Of a DNA stretch of 39,111 nucleotides, positions 6,878 to 15,467 are shown piece after piece; the first letter of the stretch is position 1, and each line of letters opens with the position of its first letter. The notes under the pieces were generated by a model, which did not search any database, was not told the DNA's origin, and worked only from the letters and a program-made list of their open reading frames with translations. Location of the stretch: the NCBI RefSeq assembly GCF_002607855.1, contig NZ_AWQQ01000087.1:1-39111 (forward strand). The letters are read 5' to 3'. Position numbers and translations under genes: made by a program. The stretch comes from Desulforamulus profundi. Its GTDB lineage: Bacteria > Bacillota_B > Desulfotomaculia > Desulfotomaculales > Desulfotomaculaceae.

Positions 6878-8518
6878 CTACACCCCGCACTCTTTGTCCG
6901 GAAAATTCAATTGATTGATAAAGACTTCCCGGTACCGTTCATCATTGGCCAACTCCAGGTGTCTGAAACGCCTGCTTAGGGCTTCCGCCCTTTCTCTGGC
7001 GGTAAAGGAAAGCAGCATCATAATGGCTCCCGATCCTGCAGCATTTCCCACCTGGTGGATCTTCGAACAGTCAACCTCCCCTAACAGGCCGATCCGTAAA
7101 GCATTGGCCGGGTTAAGATAATTGCCGAAGCCACCGGCCAGCGATAAGGCTTCCAGGGCAGCGGCCCCAAGGCCGGCCTCTGTTAAAACCACCTGAATAC
7201 CGGCGGCAACCGCCGCCTTGGCCAGCTGAACTTCCCGAATATCCTTTTGGTCAAGGTAAACACCACCGGACAAAATAAACCGGTTATGGCCATGCTTTTG
7301 TTGAAGCCTCTGTTTAATTTTAAAAGAAATCACCGGCGGCAGTTCCGAGGACTTTACCAGGCGCCCGCTGCTGTCGATCATGTGCAGCCGGAGCATTTCC
7401 GCAATGGCATCCACCAAGCCGGAGCCGCAAATGCCCACCGGTTTACTGTCCCCAATGACCACCGGGTGAACGTCATAATCCATGGTGACTTTACTGATGG
7501 CCCCCGTCCCCGCAAGCATGCCGCAATGAATGTTGCCGCCCTCCAGGGCGGGCCCTGCCGGGGCCGAGGCGGCCAGCAGCTGCTCACCGGCCTGTAAGAG
7601 AATTTCTCCGTTGGTGCCTATATCCACCAGCAGTTGCGTAGTGGCGGACAGGCCAAACCCCTGGGCTAAAGCGGCAGCCAGGGCATCCGATCCCACGAAG
7701 CCGCCGATCAGGGGCGGCAAATAGCACACAGCCCCCTTAAGGGAAGTGAGTCCCAGTTCAGAAGCACTGCTGTAAAAGGGTCCCCTGGCCGCAGGCTGGA
7801 AAGGGGCGGCGGCCAGTCCCAGGACCGGCAGGTTTAATAACAGGTGGACCATGGGCGTGTTGCCCACAATAACAATTTCTCTAACCGAGCAGAGATTCAC
7901 CCCGGCCTGCCGGCAGCAGTCAAGAAAAAGTTTGTCCAGGCTTTCCGCCAGGGCCTGCCACAGTTCCCTGTAATGCGCATCCCCCTTCAGGGCGTAGGCC
8001 AGGCGGGAGATCACATCCGCCCCGTAGGAGAGCTGCCCGTTTTCCCTGGAAGCAACCGCCAGGGGTTGCCCGTTGGTAAGGTCATAAAGATAACCCACCA
8101 GGGTTGTGGTGCCCAGGTCCACCGCCAGCCCCGGCAGAGGCCCTTCCGTATCAGCAAGGTTTTCCACAGGAATGCCGGCCCGGTGTTTGACCGCTCCGCG
8201 ATCATCCAGGAAAACCGCCGGGTCCAGGTCAACCGGTTGGACCTGCCCTTTTTCCAGGATCAGCAAAGGGCTTCCCGGCAGTTCAACGGTCAGGGAGTTC
8301 GTTACGGTTGTTTGACAGGCCAAAACCCACTGCTGTGAATGGTCCCCCTGTGTGGACATCACTTTAACCAGGCATTTGCCGCAGCGGCCCGTCCCGCCGC
8401 AGGGGGCGGCCAGATTCAAGCCCGCCAGCCTGGCTGCCTCGAGAATGGTTATGCCCGGGGGCACTTCGACACTGCGAGGACCCGGGGCGAAGGTTATGGT
8501 AACTTTGTCGTAAGCCAA
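6878..8518 (-). CDS. RACo-like reductive activator of corrinoid protein (2Fe-2S plus ASKHA domain)
   Basis: A 546-residue protein of the DUF4445/RACo type, which restores Co(II) corrinoid to Co(I) by ATP-dependent electron transfer. Residues 1-90 form a plant-type ferredoxin with ligands C40, C46 and C49 (CGGTGRCGKC) and a fourth Cys near residue 68 (LACQ). A linker leads to an actin-like ATPase core with DLGTTT (LAVDLGTTTLVGYL), LLVDIGTNGEI and MLAGTGAIS. The start is TTG 8518; GGGGATG upstream is a fair ribosome binding site. It lies 23 bases after the B12-binding part of MetH. In this context its client should be the MetH corrinoid domain rather than CFeSP, since no Wood-Ljungdahl genes are present in the window. 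Confidence 0.85.
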   Translation of the reverse strand: MAYDKVTITFAPGPRSVEVPPGITILEAARLAGLNLAAPCGGTGRCGKCLVKVMSTQGDHSQQWVLACQTTVTNSLTVELPGSPLLILEKGQVQPVDLDPAVFLDDRGAVKHRAGIPVENLADTEGPLPGLAVDLGTTTLVGYLYDLTNGQPLAVASRENGQLSYGADVISRLAYALKGDAHYRELWQALAESLDKLFLDCCRQAGVNLCSVREIVIVGNTPMVHLLLNLPVLGLAAAPFQPAARGPFYSSASELGLTSLKGAVCYLPPLIGGFVGSDALAAALAQGFGLSATTQLLVDIGTNGEILLQAGEQLLAASAPAGPALEGGNIHCGMLAGTGAISKVTMDYDVHPVVIGDSKPVGICGSGLVDAIAEMLRLHMIDSSGRLVKSSELPPVISFKIKQRLQQKHGHNRFILSGGVYLDQKDIREVQLAKAAVAAGIQVVLTEAGLGAAALEALSLAGGFGNYLNPANALRIGLLGEVDCSKIHQVGNAAGSGAIMMLLSFTARERAEALSRRFRHLELANDERYREVFINQLNFPDKECGV

Positions 8519-8541
8519 TGGATCATCCCCGTACCGCTAGA

Positions 8542-9294
8542 TTAACTCACCAGTTTCTTGGCTACACTTACCGCTTCAACCGCATCAACGGCATAGCCGT
8601 CGGCACCGATTTCCCTGGCATACTGGGCGGTGACCGCCGCTCCTCCCACCATGACTTTGCAGTTGAGCCCATGTTCTTTCACCATGTTGATCAATTCCGG
8701 CATGTGAACCATGGTGGTGGTCATTAAGGCGCTTAGGCCGATAATCTCCGCCCGGTGTTCCCTGGCTGCCTGAAGGATTGCTTCATTATCCACGTTTTTG
8801 CCCAGGTCAATGACTTCAAAACCATGGTTGGCCAGCATGACGGATACAATGTTTTTGCCTATATCATGAATGTCGCCCTTGACGGTGGCCAGCACGACGG
8901 TGCCGACCTTTTTCGAGGGTCCCTTGGCCAGTTCCGGGCGCAGCCGTTCAAAACTCCTGCCCATGGTCTCACCGGCCATCATTAACTGGGGTAGGAAATA
9001 AATCCCCGCTCCATACCGGCGGCCTACCTCTTCAATCCCCGGAATCAGAGCCTTATCCAGCAATTCCATAGGACTAAGCCCCTCCGCCAGGGCCGTTTCA
9101 ATATAGGAGACAATATTATCTTTATCTCCGGAAAGCACCGCCTGGTAGAGAATCTCCAAGGGGGTGGCAGCCACCCGCTCCACTGGCCTGGGGGCTACCT
9201 GAACTCCCCCGGCTTGCTGCTCCTGGGCAATGTACTTTGCCGCCCGGATATCCCGGCCTGTCAGCACCGCCGAGGCCCGCAGGGTTTCCATCAT
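8542..9294 (-). CDS. metH: MetH, C-terminal part: cobalamin-binding domains
   Basis: The visible open frame starts at ATG 9294, but the preceding codons (reading LDAAILNPQEQR) already continue the MetH sequence, so this is the second half of one gene and not an independent corrinoid protein. Residues 40-120 form the four-helix cap (GLSPMELLDKALIPGIEEVG). The Rossmann-like cobalamin domain carries the base-off ligand motif D-x-H-x-x-G in GDIHDIGKNIVSVML (about residues 138-152), followed by a Gly-rich VMVGGAAVTA. It holds methylcobalamin and shuttles methyl groups between methyltetrahydrofolate and homocysteine. There is no C-terminal activation domain; that function is encoded by the first gene of the operon. 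Confidence 0.85.
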   Translation of the reverse strand: MMETLRASAVLTGRDIRAAKYIAQEQQAGGVQVAPRPVERVAATPLEILYQAVLSGDKDNIVSYIETALAEGLSPMELLDKALIPGIEEVGRRYGAGIYFLPQLMMAGETMGRSFERLRPELAKGPSKKVGTVVLATVKGDIHDIGKNIVSVMLANHGFEVIDLGKNVDNEAILQAAREHRAEIIGLSALMTTTMVHMPELINMVKEHGLNCKVMVGGAAVTAQYAREIGADGYAVDAVEAVSVAKKLVS

Positions 9295-9311
9295 GCGCTG
9301 CTCCTGGGGAT

Positions 9312-10946
9312 TTAAAATAGCGGCATCCAGCCTGCGGCCAGGGCCATGGCAAAAAAGGCGGCATTGATCAGCCCCCGGTTGGGCAGGCCGAAGGATACGT
9401 TGCTGACCCCCAGGCTAGTGGTCAGACCAAGTTCCTTTTTCACCAGGCCAATGGCCCTAAGGGTTTCCGGCACCCCTTCGGGCTGGGCGCTGACGGTCAG
9501 CACCAGGCAGTCAATCATCAGGTCCTGCCTGGGGATGCCCAGGGCCTCGGCCCTCTCCACCAGCTTGCGGGCCACCGCCAGGCGCTCCTCCGCCGTGGGC
9601 GGGATACCCTCATCATCCAGGGTAAGGCCAATTAGGGCCGCCCCGTAGCGTTTGGCCAGGGGTAAGATGGTTTTCAGGCTTTTTTCCTCACCGTTCACCG
9701 AGTTGATAATGGCTTTTCCATGATAGAGTTTCAGCGCATGCTCGATAACCTTGGGATCGGTGCTGTCGATGCACAGGGGCGCATCCACCAGGACCTGGAC
9801 CGCATGGACGGCCCGCTCCATGGCTGCCACCTGGTCGACGCCCCCGACCCCTACATTGACGTCCAAAATGGCTGCTCCGGCTTCCACCTGGGCCAGGGCA
9901 TCCCGGCGGGTAATTTCCGTCTTGCCTTCTTTGATTTCTGCCTGCAGGGCCTTTTTACCGGTGGGGTTCAGCCGTTCCCCAATGGCCACCGGCATTCCCC
10001 GGGGTTCAATGGCAACGGTTTTCACCCGGCTGGCCACCCGGAGGCCGAATTGCTTGGACCGAACCCTGGGCGGCAATCCCTTGACACTTTGATAAATGGC
10101 CCCAATATGCTCCGGGGTTGTGCCGCAGCAGCCGCCCAGGATGGAAGCGCCATATTCCACAAAACGTGCGGCGTAGTCTGCCATAGCCGACGGCGTTTCC
10201 CGGAAGACCGTGCGGCCGTCCACCATTTCCGGCATGCCGGCATTGGGGGAGACCAAAACGGGCAGGTTGGTGCTTTGGGTGAGGCCTTGTACCACTTGCA
10301 CCAGCTCACCGGGACCCACCGAGCAGTTGACGCCGATGGCTGTCACGCCCAACCGCTCCGCCACCACTGCCGCGGTTTCAGGATCGGTCCCCGTGAAGGT
10401 ACGGCCGGTTTCATCAAAGGTAAAGCTGGCCACCACCGGCACATCGCCGGCATCCGCCGCCGCAATAAGGGCCGCCCGCATTTCACCGATATCACCAAAG
10501 GTCTCAAAGAGGATGAGATCAACCCCCGCTTCCACCAGGGCGCAGCATTGTTCGAAAAATTGCCCGTAGGCCTCGTCAAAGGTCATGGAACCAAGGGGCT
10601 GCAGAAACTTACCCAGCGGCCCCACCGACCCCGCCACCAGTCCTCTGTAGGGACGGGCCGCTTCTTTGGCCAAACGAACCGCCGCCAGGTTGATCTCCCT
10701 GACCCGGTCACCCAGGCCGTAATCCGCCAATTTTAATTGAATGGCGCCGAATGTATTGGTGGTAATAATGTCCGCACCGGCCTCCAAGTACAGTTTATGA
10801 ACTTCTTTCACGGATTCCGGATGGCTCAGATTCCATTCCTCCGGGCACCAGCCCGCAGGCAAGCCCCTCTGCTGCAGCAAAGTTCCCATGGCCCCGTCGA
10901 TGACCAGTATTTCGTTCTTTACCCTTTCCCTAAAAGACAACTCCAT
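9312..10946 (-). CDS. metH: MetH, N-terminal part: homocysteine- and methyl-THF-binding domains
   Basis: The start is ATG 10946 after GGAAGGAGAG; it overlaps the upstream gene by 17 bases. Residues 1-300 are the zinc-dependent homocysteine-binding barrel: DGAMGTLLQ at the front, Cys near 207 (GVNCSVGP) and the paired Cys near 270 (GGCCGTTP). Residues about 320-540 are the pterin-binding barrel (IGERLNPTGKKAL, then DVNVGVGG and SLGVSNVSFGLPNRG). The frame ends artificially at AAGWMPLF. Restoring one C near 9330 gives AAGLDAAILNPQEQR and runs on into the cobalamin domain, making one protein of about 800 residues. The split is either one mutation or a sequence error. The product makes methionine from homocysteine. 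Confidence 0.87.
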   Translation of the reverse strand: MELSFRERVKNEILVIDGAMGTLLQQRGLPAGWCPEEWNLSHPESVKEVHKLYLEAGADIITTNTFGAIQLKLADYGLGDRVREINLAAVRLAKEAARPYRGLVAGSVGPLGKFLQPLGSMTFDEAYGQFFEQCCALVEAGVDLILFETFGDIGEMRAALIAAADAGDVPVVASFTFDETGRTFTGTDPETAAVVAERLGVTAIGVNCSVGPGELVQVVQGLTQSTNLPVLVSPNAGMPEMVDGRTVFRETPSAMADYAARFVEYGASILGGCCGTTPEHIGAIYQSVKGLPPRVRSKQFGLRVASRVKTVAIEPRGMPVAIGERLNPTGKKALQAEIKEGKTEITRRDALAQVEAGAAILDVNVGVGGVDQVAAMERAVHAVQVLVDAPLCIDSTDPKVIEHALKLYHGKAIINSVNGEEKSLKTILPLAKRYGAALIGLTLDDEGIPPTAEERLAVARKLVERAEALGIPRQDLMIDCLVLTVSAQPEGVPETLRAIGLVKKELGLTTSLGVSNVSFGLPNRGLINAAFFAMALAAGWMPLF

Positions 10947-11622
10947 TCTCTCCTTCCGTCCTGACTGCCCGATATGGACAATTCCCTTGCTGGCAAAAGT
11001 TACACTTTTCCGTATCCTTCTGCTGTACCGGGCTCCATCCCACTGCAAAACAAAGGGATTTCACCGGGTTCATTTGAAAATACTCGTTGCAGGTAACAGA
11101 AATTTGTTCGCTATCTGCCAGCCGCAGGAACAGCGGTAAACAGTCCATTTTTACACCCCGGTAGCCCGGTCCAAGCCTGGGCGTAGGGTAGAGCCCCTTG
11201 ACTTTTTGCTGCCCGGACAAAAGCTTAATAACCTGGTTGGCTGCCTCCTCCGCGGCCACCGTTCCCACGGCATCAAGGATCACGGCACGGGTGGCCTGGC
11301 CCGTTTGAAACAATTGCTCAACCTCTCTGTCAATAGTTTCTCCAACCGTGACCGCTGCCACACTGACAGCGGTACAACCTTTTAATGTTTTGTTCAACTC
11401 CGGCAGGTCAAAAGCAACTCCCCCCAGAGACAGGCGTTCACCTTCCAGGACAACCGGCACCTGGGCCAGGGTCGCGGCAGGATGACACAAGGATTTCCCC
11501 AGGAGGATCATTTGATTAATTTGATCCTGCAGGTCCGGGTGCACCCTTTGCTTCTCTGTTGTTCCCAGGCTTCTAAGGACCTGCCGGTATGAAATTTCTA
11601 CAGGAACCCGAGGCAGCAGCAT
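10930..11622 (-). CDS. Stand-alone methionine synthase activation-domain protein
   Basis: A 230-residue protein equivalent to the fourth module of classical MetH, which binds AdoMet to remethylate inactive Co(II) cobalamin reductively. The start is ATG 11622 behind GGGAGGT. The AdoMet-binding signature appears as PTPRLGPGYRG (about residues 145-156), matching the RxxxGY pattern. The C-terminal CNFCQQGNCPYR (about 205-216) matches the Cys cluster of the short firmicute versions. It is the first gene after the SAM-I riboswitch and terminator and overlaps metH by 17 bases, so coupled translation is likely. It may act as a separate subunit docking on MetH. Its coexistence with a RACo-like protein in one operon is notable. 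Confidence 0.85.
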   Translation of the reverse strand: MLLPRVPVEISYRQVLRSLGTTEKQRVHPDLQDQINQMILLGKSLCHPAATLAQVPVVLEGERLSLGGVAFDLPELNKTLKGCTAVSVAAVTVGETIDREVEQLFQTGQATRAVILDAVGTVAAEEAANQVIKLLSGQQKVKGLYPTPRLGPGYRGVKMDCLPLFLRLADSEQISVTCNEYFQMNPVKSLCFAVGWSPVQQKDTEKCNFCQQGNCPYRAVRTEGENGVVF

Positions 11623-11640
11623 GAATACCTCCCGGTGCTT

Positions 11641-11666
11641 AAAATAAAAACGCCCAATAAGGGCGT
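11641..11666 (-). terminator. Regulatory terminator of the SAM-I riboswitch
   Basis: ACGCCC (11650-11655) and GGGCGT (11661-11666) form a 6-bp GC-rich stem with a 5-base loop. On the minus strand it is followed by TTTTTATTTT. It lies between the aptamer and the first gene, 19 bases before its start codon, so it serves as the expression platform. Confidence 0.88.
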
Positions 11667-11691
11667 AGGTGGTTAAAAAACTCCGGCGCAC

Positions 11692-11795
11692 CCTTATCTC
11701 TCAGGAACTCTTTCCTGCAGGAGTTGGCACCGCCGCCATCACTTGGCCGGTTGCCGGGCTTCATTGGGCCAGTCCCTCCACCACTCTTGATAAGT
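11692..11795 (-). promoter_or_regulatory. SAM-I riboswitch (S-box) of the metH operon
   Basis: Read on the minus strand from 11795, the leader contains the S-box landmarks in order: CTTATCAAGAGTGG, then GGAGGGACTGGCCC, AATGAAGCCCGGCAACC, a variable P3-P4 region with GGTGCCAACTCCTGCAGG, and closing TGAGAGATAAGG, whose end pairs with the opening CTTATC to form P1. The intrinsic terminator follows about 25 bases later. High S-adenosylmethionine should stabilise the aptamer, allow the terminator to form and shut off the operon. Confidence 0.93.
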
Positions 11796-11805
11796 TATCG
11801 CAGCA

Positions 11806-11833
11806 ATTTTATATTAATGGTAATGTACAACAA
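11806..11833 (-). promoter_or_regulatory. Likely promoter of the metH operon
   Basis: On the minus strand TTGTTG (11833-11828), a 16-base spacer and TAAAAT (11811-11806) lie immediately upstream of the SAM-I aptamer. The -35 box is imperfect, so this is the best candidate by position rather than a strong match. Confidence 0.5.
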
Positions 11834-11846
11834 AGAAGCTCTTTCG

Positions 11847-13121
11847 TCAAGAGTCTCCCTTGACGAAGGCGGCAGCAGACTCGCCCGCCAGAAATCCAGT
11901 GCTGAAAGCCACCTGCATGTTAAACCCGCCGGTGTGCGCATCCACATCCAACACTTCGCCCGCGAAAAAGAGTCCTTTAACAATCTTGGAGCCCATTGTC
12001 CGCGGGTCGACCTCCTTGCTGTTGATGCCACCGCCTGTGACCGTGGCTTCTTCAATGGGCCTGGTACCCGTTATTTGAACGGGCAGACCCTTCATCAAAG
12101 CAGCCAAATCCTGAAGGGCTTTTTTATTGAGTTGAACCGCAGGCGCCTCCGGACGGATGCCGGCCAGTGTCACCAGCACCCTGGTCATACGTTCCGGCAG
12201 CAGGTCGGCCAAAAGGTTTTTCACGGACCGCCGGTCCCCGGCCTGTACCTTTTTAGCAAGGTCGTGTTCCAGGTCCTCCCGGGGTTGCCCGGGGAGCAAG
12301 TCAATTGCCCCTTTCAGGGCAGCCGCAGGCACCTTTTGCCGCTCCAGGGCAACCGTGCGCCCCACCCGCAGGACCCCGGGACCCGACAGGCCCCAATGGG
12401 TGAAGATGACATCCCCCGCTTCTGCGGCGATCACTTTACCCCTCTGGTTATAAACGCTGACCGTAACGCCGGGCAGAGAGACTCCCTGCACCTCCCGGTT
12501 GATAATCCAGGGGTCGTTACAGGTGACGGCCACCGCCGAGGGAAAAAGCCTGGTGATGCTGTGCCCCACTTCTTTGGCCATTTTATACCCCTCACCGGTA
12601 CTACCGGTCCTGGGGTAAGACATTCCCCCGGTGGCCACCACCACCGCCCCGGCCAGGCATTTTTTATCACCGGCCCTTACGCCGAGGCAGCGGTTGTCCT
12701 GCACCAGCAGCGCGTCCACCCGGGTCTGGTACCGGACTGTCACTGCCATTTGCTGCAGGTGTTTTCCCAGCGCCTGTACCACATCGCTCGCCCGGTCACT
12801 GGCCGGAAAGACGCGGCCCCTTTCCTCCACCTTGGTCGGAATGCCCAGTTGGTGCAGAAAAGACCGTAAATCCTGCCCGGAAAACCGGTGCAAGGCACCG
12901 TAAACAAACTTCCCGTTGCCGGGTATGTTGGCGATCATTTCATGGATACCGGCATCGTTGGTCAGGTTGCAGCGCCCCCCGCCAGTGATTAACATTTTTC
13001 TTCCCAGTGCTTCGTTTTTATCCAGCAGCAGAACCTGCACCCCCCGGGCCGCTGCCCTGGCGGCTGCCATCATGCCCGCAGGGCCGCCCCCTATTACTAT
13101 AACATCATAGCGATTATTCAT
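11847..13121 (-). CDS. BaiN/YhiN-type NAD(P)/FAD-dependent oxidoreductase (HI0933 family)
   Basis: A 424-residue flavoprotein. The N-terminal dinucleotide-binding motif is VIGGGPAGMMAAA (residues 9-21), followed by the family hallmark GRKMLITGGGRCNLTN (about 41-56). A second conserved block, VVATGGMSYPRTGSTGEGY, sits mid-protein, and the C-terminal FAD-contacting segment is FAGEVLDVDAHTGGFNMQ. The exact substrate of this conserved family is uncertain; some homologues reduce bile-acid intermediates, which is not implied here. The ATG at 13121 follows a weak AGGG. It is transcribed in the same direction as the metH operon but is separated from it by the SAM-I leader, so the two are independent units. 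Confidence 0.88.
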   Translation of the reverse strand: MNNRYDVIVIGGGPAGMMAAARAAARGVQVLLLDKNEALGRKMLITGGGRCNLTNDAGIHEMIANIPGNGKFVYGALHRFSGQDLRSFLHQLGIPTKVEERGRVFPASDRASDVVQALGKHLQQMAVTVRYQTRVDALLVQDNRCLGVRAGDKKCLAGAVVVATGGMSYPRTGSTGEGYKMAKEVGHSITRLFPSAVAVTCNDPWIINREVQGVSLPGVTVSVYNQRGKVIAAEAGDVIFTHWGLSGPGVLRVGRTVALERQKVPAAALKGAIDLLPGQPREDLEHDLAKKVQAGDRRSVKNLLADLLPERMTRVLVTLAGIRPEAPAVQLNKKALQDLAALMKGLPVQITGTRPIEEATVTGGGINSKEVDPRTMGSKIVKGLFFAGEVLDVDAHTGGFNMQVAFSTGFLAGESAAAFVKGDS

Positions 13122-13186
13122 TTTTATGCATCCCTACTATCATCTGCCAACTACAAACAATCCCTGCTATATTTTCACACCGCCAG

Positions 13187-13235
13187 GGTGCCGGTTGTGA
13201 ATTCAACACAGATGTTGAATTCAACAACCGGCACC
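13187..13235. repeat. Long near-perfect hairpin downstream of ychF
   Basis: The left arm 13187-13208 (starts GGTGCCGGTTGT) pairs with 13213-13235 over about 22 bp with one bulged base and a 4-base loop. GAATTC occurs in both arms. No U-tract follows on either strand, so it is not a textbook terminator; it may be a small palindromic repeat or protect the ychF 3' end. Confidence 0.7.
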
Positions 13236-13246
13236 TGGAAACAACC

Positions 13247-14346
13247 TTACACGTTAAATCTGAAGTTAATAATGTCGCCGTCCTTCACGATGTATTCCTT
13301 GCCTTCCAGGCGGAATAAACCCTTTTCTTTGGCCTTGGCCATGGAACCGGCTGCCACCAGGTCGTCAAAGGCTACCACCTCGGCCCGGATAAAACCGCGT
13401 TCGATGTCGGAGTGAATCTTGCCCGCTGCCTTTTTGGCGTCGGTGTTGCGCTTGATGGTCCAGGCCCGGACCTCGTCTTCACCGGCGGTCAGGAAGGAAA
13501 TCAGGCCCAGGTAATTGTAAACGGCCCTGGCCAGGCGGTCGATCCCCGGCTCGGTAATCCCCAGGTCCTCCATAAACAGTTGCCGGTCCTCTTCCGGCAG
13601 CTGGCTGATTTCCATTTCCATACGGCCGCAAATTTCGATAACCGCAATTCCTTTGGCGGCGGCGTACTTTTCAACCTCTTCTTTGCCGGGATAGCTTCCC
13701 TCCCGGAACTGGTCTTCGTCGATATTAATCACCAGCATCATGGGTTTTTCGGTTAAAAAGGCATAGTTTCTCAGGGTCAGTTTTTCCTCATCCGAGAGGC
13801 CCAGCTGGCTGATAAGAGATTCCTCTTCCAGGGCTGCCAGGCATTTTTTTAATACTTCCAGCTCAAAGGCATTTTCTTTGGTCACTTTTTTGCCGGACTG
13901 AATTCTTTCTATCCTTTTTTCTACCAGATCCATATCTGCCAGCAAAACTTCCACGGCAATGGTTTCGATATCCCGCAGGGGGTTAATGTCGTCCTCCACA
14001 TGGGGGACATCGGGGTTTTTGAAGGCCCTTACCACATGCACCAGCAAGTCAGCATTGCGGATGGCGCTTAAAAATTGGTTGCCGACGCCTTTCCCTTCGC
14101 TGGCCCCCCGGACCAGGCCGGGGACTTCACTGAACTGGATTTGCGCGTAGGTGGTTTTACGGGGTTTATACATGTCGGCCAAAAAGTCTATCCTTTTATC
14201 CGGTACTTTGGCGGAAGCGGTAATGGTTTCAGTTTTGCCGCTCAAGAAATTGGAGGTTTCTTGATTGGAATTTGTCAATAAATTAAAAATTGTGGTTTTT
14301 CCCACCATGGCAGCCCAATAATACCACTTGTCAGGTTTGTTGACAC
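13247..14346 (-). CDS. ychF: YchF-type GTPase/ATPase (Obg-related), one frameshift at the P-loop
   Basis: A conserved, essential-class P-loop NTPase linked to ribosomes and redox stress. The continuous frame starts at ATG 14308 (MVGKTTIFNLLT), but the conserved first residues lie upstream in another register: GTG 14346, behind AGAGGTGAT, encodes MSTNLTSGIIGLP. Restoring one base at 14309-14310 yields GIIGLPMVGKTT, the expected Walker A motif. Downstream, SEVPGLVRGASEGKGVGNQFL is switch II (G3), and NIDE replaces NKxD as in YchF proteins, which prefer ATP. The C-terminus has the TGS/DUF933 region (FLTAGEDEVRAWTIKRNTDAKKAAGKIH). Total is about 366 residues, normal for the family. Confidence 0.9.
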
Positions 14347-14514
14347 GATTTGATCACCTCTGTTATTTCGTTACGAAAGGATTTTATCATATATGGCTGT
14401 GCTTTACCACTCCGCAATAAAAAAGGGTACGGAGGGGAATCTAAACCGGACAAATGATGGTCTAAAAAATGGCGACCGTTTGCATCCTGCCTGCGGGCGT
14501 CACAGAGAAAGACA

Positions 14515-14544
14515 AAACCCTGTACCCGACCTGGTACAGGGTTT
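14515..14544 (-). terminator. Rubrerythrin gene terminator
   Basis: A 12-bp perfect stem, AAACCCTGTACC (14515-14526) with GGTACAGGGTTT (14533-14544), has a 6-base loop and is followed on the minus strand by TGTCTTT. It lies 11 bases after the rubrerythrin stop. Confidence 0.85.
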
Positions 14545-14555
14545 GGCAATTTCCT

Positions 14556-15089
14556 TTAGTAATTCTCACAATGCAGTTCGTAATGGGCTTGGGCGTGGGC
14601 ACAGGCTGGGCAGATCTCAGGAGCTTCTGTTCCTTTGTGTACATAGCCACAGTTGCGGCACTTCCACTTTACCTCTTCATCCCGTTTAAATACTTTGCCC
14701 TCTTCGATGTTCTTGAGCAGGGCCAGGTAGCGCTTTTCATGTTCTTCTTCCACTTCACCGATTTCCCGGAATACGTCGGCAATTTCATTAAAACCTTCTT
14801 CCCGGGCTACTTTTTCAAATTCTTTGTACATACTGGTATATTCGTAATTTTCTCCGGCAGCTGCCTCTTTGAGATGGGTCTTGGTATCAGTGATGCCGTT
14901 TAAGAATTTAAAGAGTCTTTTGGCATGTTCCTTTTCATTGTCGGCAGTTTCCAGAAAAATAGCGGCAATTTGCTCATACCCTTCTTTCTTGGCTACACTG
15001 GCCCAGTAAGTGTATTTATTGCGTGCTTGGCTCTCCCCTGCAAAAGCTGCCTTTAAATTTTCTTCAGTTTTGGTTCCTTTCAAAGTCAT
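14556..15089 (-). CDS. Rubrerythrin
   Basis: A 177-residue non-haem iron protein that reduces hydrogen peroxide in the cytoplasm of anaerobes. The N-terminal four-helix ferritin-like domain supplies the di-iron ligands: E in [13 protein letters not shown]-x2-H in [12 protein letters not shown] in [17 protein letters not shown], and E-x2-H in [13 protein letters not shown]. The C-terminal rubredoxin-like domain has [10 protein letters not shown] and [12 protein letters not shown], which bind a single Fe. The ATG at 15089 follows GGAGGATT. A strong terminator follows, and a divergent gene starts at 15278, so it is a single-gene unit. It probably receives electrons from a rubredoxin or ferredoxin. 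Confidence 0.95.
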   Translation of the reverse strand: MTLKGTKTEENLKAAFAGESQARNKYTYWASVAKKEGYEQIAAIFLETADNEKEHAKRLFKFLNGITDTKTHLKEAAAGENYEYTSMYKEFEKVAREEGFNEIADVFREIGEVEEEHEKRYLALLKNIEEGKVFKRDEEVKWKCRNCGYVHKGTEAPEICPACAHAQAHYELHCENY

Positions 15090-15277
15090 GTTAATCCTCC
15101 TTTATAACTTTTATACTAGTAATCTTTAGTCCAGAATTCTCTGGTCAATCCTATATTTCCTTTAATTTTATGTGGATTTAAGGATTTGTTAATTGTTTTG
15201 TTATGTTTTATCAGGAGGAATTAAAAAAGATGCTGAGTGAATAATAAAATCAGACTCTTCGAAAAGGGGGAATTAAA

Positions 15278-15463
15278 ATGACAGTACGCGAAGGTATGAT
15301 ACCCACTGTTTTAGGTACTGCCGTAACCGCCGCAGGACTTGCGATCCGTGCTGTTAATCCCGTTCTAGGAGCGGGCGTACTCGGCTTTGGCCTGGCCCAC
15401 ATTGTGTTGGGCGCCATCGACCTGGTTGAACATGAACCCCGGAACATGCGAGAAGAGTTCTAG
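15278..15463 (+). CDS. Small hydrophobic protein, 61 aa
   Basis: ATG 15278 follows a GGGGGAATT ribosome binding site. The sequence has two hydrophobic, glycine- and alanine-rich stretches (TVLGTAVTAAGLAIRAV and LGAGVLGFGLAHIVLGAIDLV) and a charged C-terminus (EHEPRNMREEF), which suggests a hairpin of two membrane helices. The frame ends just before a hairpin, supporting a genuine short gene. I do not recognise a characterised family. It is divergent from rubrerythrin, and the 188-base gap between them probably holds both promoters. A stress link is conceivable but unsupported. Confidence 0.7.
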   Translation: MTVREGMIPTVLGTAVTAAGLAIRAVNPVLGAGVLGFGLAHIVLGAIDLVEHEPRNMREEF

Positions 15464-15467
15464 TGTA

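Noticed and set aside
8542..9294. Independent corrinoid protein gene (as in methyltransferase systems)
   Set aside because: The register is open upstream of its first ATG and continues the MetH sequence, so it is the end of metH after a one-base break.
9720..10736. A 338-codon open frame on the plus strand
   Set aside because: It lies entirely antisense to the MetH homocysteine- and pterin-binding domains, has no ribosome binding site and shows the His/Gln/Arg-rich composition of an antisense shadow.
11724..12869. A 381-codon open frame on the plus strand
   Set aside because: It is antisense to the BaiN-type flavoprotein and crosses the SAM-I riboswitch; the composition is non-protein-like (Pro, His, Arg and Gly runs).
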